61,067 bases of DNA, from NCBI RefSeq assembly GCF_008757455.1, contig NZ_VCMV01000003.1, forward strand, positions 402,280 to 463,346, read 5' to 3'. This DNA comes from Microvirga brassicacearum. GTDB taxonomy: Bacteria > Pseudomonadota > Alphaproteobacteria > Rhizobiales > Beijerinckiaceae. The notes under the pieces were generated by a model. The model was not told the origin of the DNA, searched no databases, and saw nothing but the letters and a program-made list of their open reading frames with translations. Of the stretch, positions 60,825 through 61,067 are shown piece after piece. Numbering within the stretch: the stretch's first letter is position 1; the number at the start of each line of letters is the position of its first letter. A program made the position numbers and the translations under genes.

Positions 60825-60965
60825 TCAAGGTATCCGCCGGCGGTCCGCCTTGGCAACGACATCGACCGGCACAAGGTCGTAAGCAATCCATCTTTCTTCG
60901 AGAGCCAACCGCTCGGATCGCGCATGCACGCCATAATCTGAGCCGAACACGCGAGGTCTTGTCAT
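60825..60965 (-). pseudogene. Glutathione S-transferase N-terminal stub
   Basis: A 46-residue minus-strand frame from the ATG at 60965 reads VFGSDYGVHARSERLALEER and YDLVPVDVVAK, the beta-alpha-beta opening of a GST thioredoxin-like domain, then stops at RRRIP. The rest of the domain is absent. It is a truncated remnant at the end of the window, and the sequence before the ATG is unrelated. Confidence 0.45.
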
Positions 60966-61067
60966 CACGCAAATAGGGGCATGGGCCGGCATCCAAACAC
61001 CATCACAATTGTCGACGGGACGGCCCTTCCGCCGCCGGCTCAAGGCATCCTGCCCCGACATGCCGCT

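Overview
The window is high-GC DNA that reads as an alphaproteobacterium, probably Hyphomicrobiales. The evidence is protein style and gene content: many ABC and TRAP uptake systems, a phasin-like protein, adenylate cyclase/TPR proteins, a candidate GGAAC-type stress promoter, and opine-type and sulfosugar catabolism. Genus cannot be decided from the sequence alone. Blocks of intact catabolic operons alternate with debris: broken genes, IS256, IS21 and IS3 remnants, a serine-recombinase tail and tRNA-like relics.

Layout: (1) 1-3.5 kb: a secreted NTF2-like protein, a small secreted protein, a TetR regulator and a broken caspase-like gene. (2) 3.7-15.2 kb: an opine/N-substituted amino acid locus with a dipeptide-type binding protein, a LysR regulator, two DAO-type oxidase subunits, a small [2Fe-2S] protein, an FAD/NAD subunit, a full Dpp-type ABC transporter and an octopine/nopaline dehydrogenase homologue. 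A candidate structured RNA with a strong terminator and a recombinase tail follow. (3) 16-21.8 kb: a ribose/fructose-type ABC operon with two SDR dehydrogenases and an aldo/keto reductase. (4) 22-29.6 kb: a frameshifted exonuclease, a patatin-like phospholipase, a UvrD/PcrA-like helicase, a YidB-like protein, a hemerythrin-like/phasin fusion and a broken lytic transglycosylase.

(5) 29.7-45.2 kb is the most informative part: a LacI-regulated sulfoquinovose locus. It has a sugar ABC importer, two GH31 glycosidases (the second a clear YihQ-type sulfoquinovosidase), a mutarotase-like protein, an SDR dehydrogenase, a lactonase, an IlvD/Edd dehydratase and an HpcH/HpaI aldolase. Together these predict uptake of a sulfoquinovose glycoside, hydrolysis, and a sulfo-Entner-Doudoroff route to pyruvate plus sulfolactaldehyde. 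No sulfolactaldehyde dehydrogenase is present in the window.

(6) 45.2-51.5 kb is decayed: a headless cyclase/TPR relic, an IS21 fragment, one intact adenylate cyclase/TPR gene, a second diverged copy of the first 0.6 kb, an IS256 remnant and two tRNA-like relics. (7) 51.8-55.4 kb: a secreted protein plus matrixin-like metalloprotease, a broken isochorismatase, a SnoaL-like protein and an F420-type NADP oxidoreductase. (8) 55.8-60.8 kb: a GntR-regulated TRAP transporter operon with an L-idonate 5-dehydrogenase-like enzyme, followed by a glutathione S-transferase stub at the right edge.
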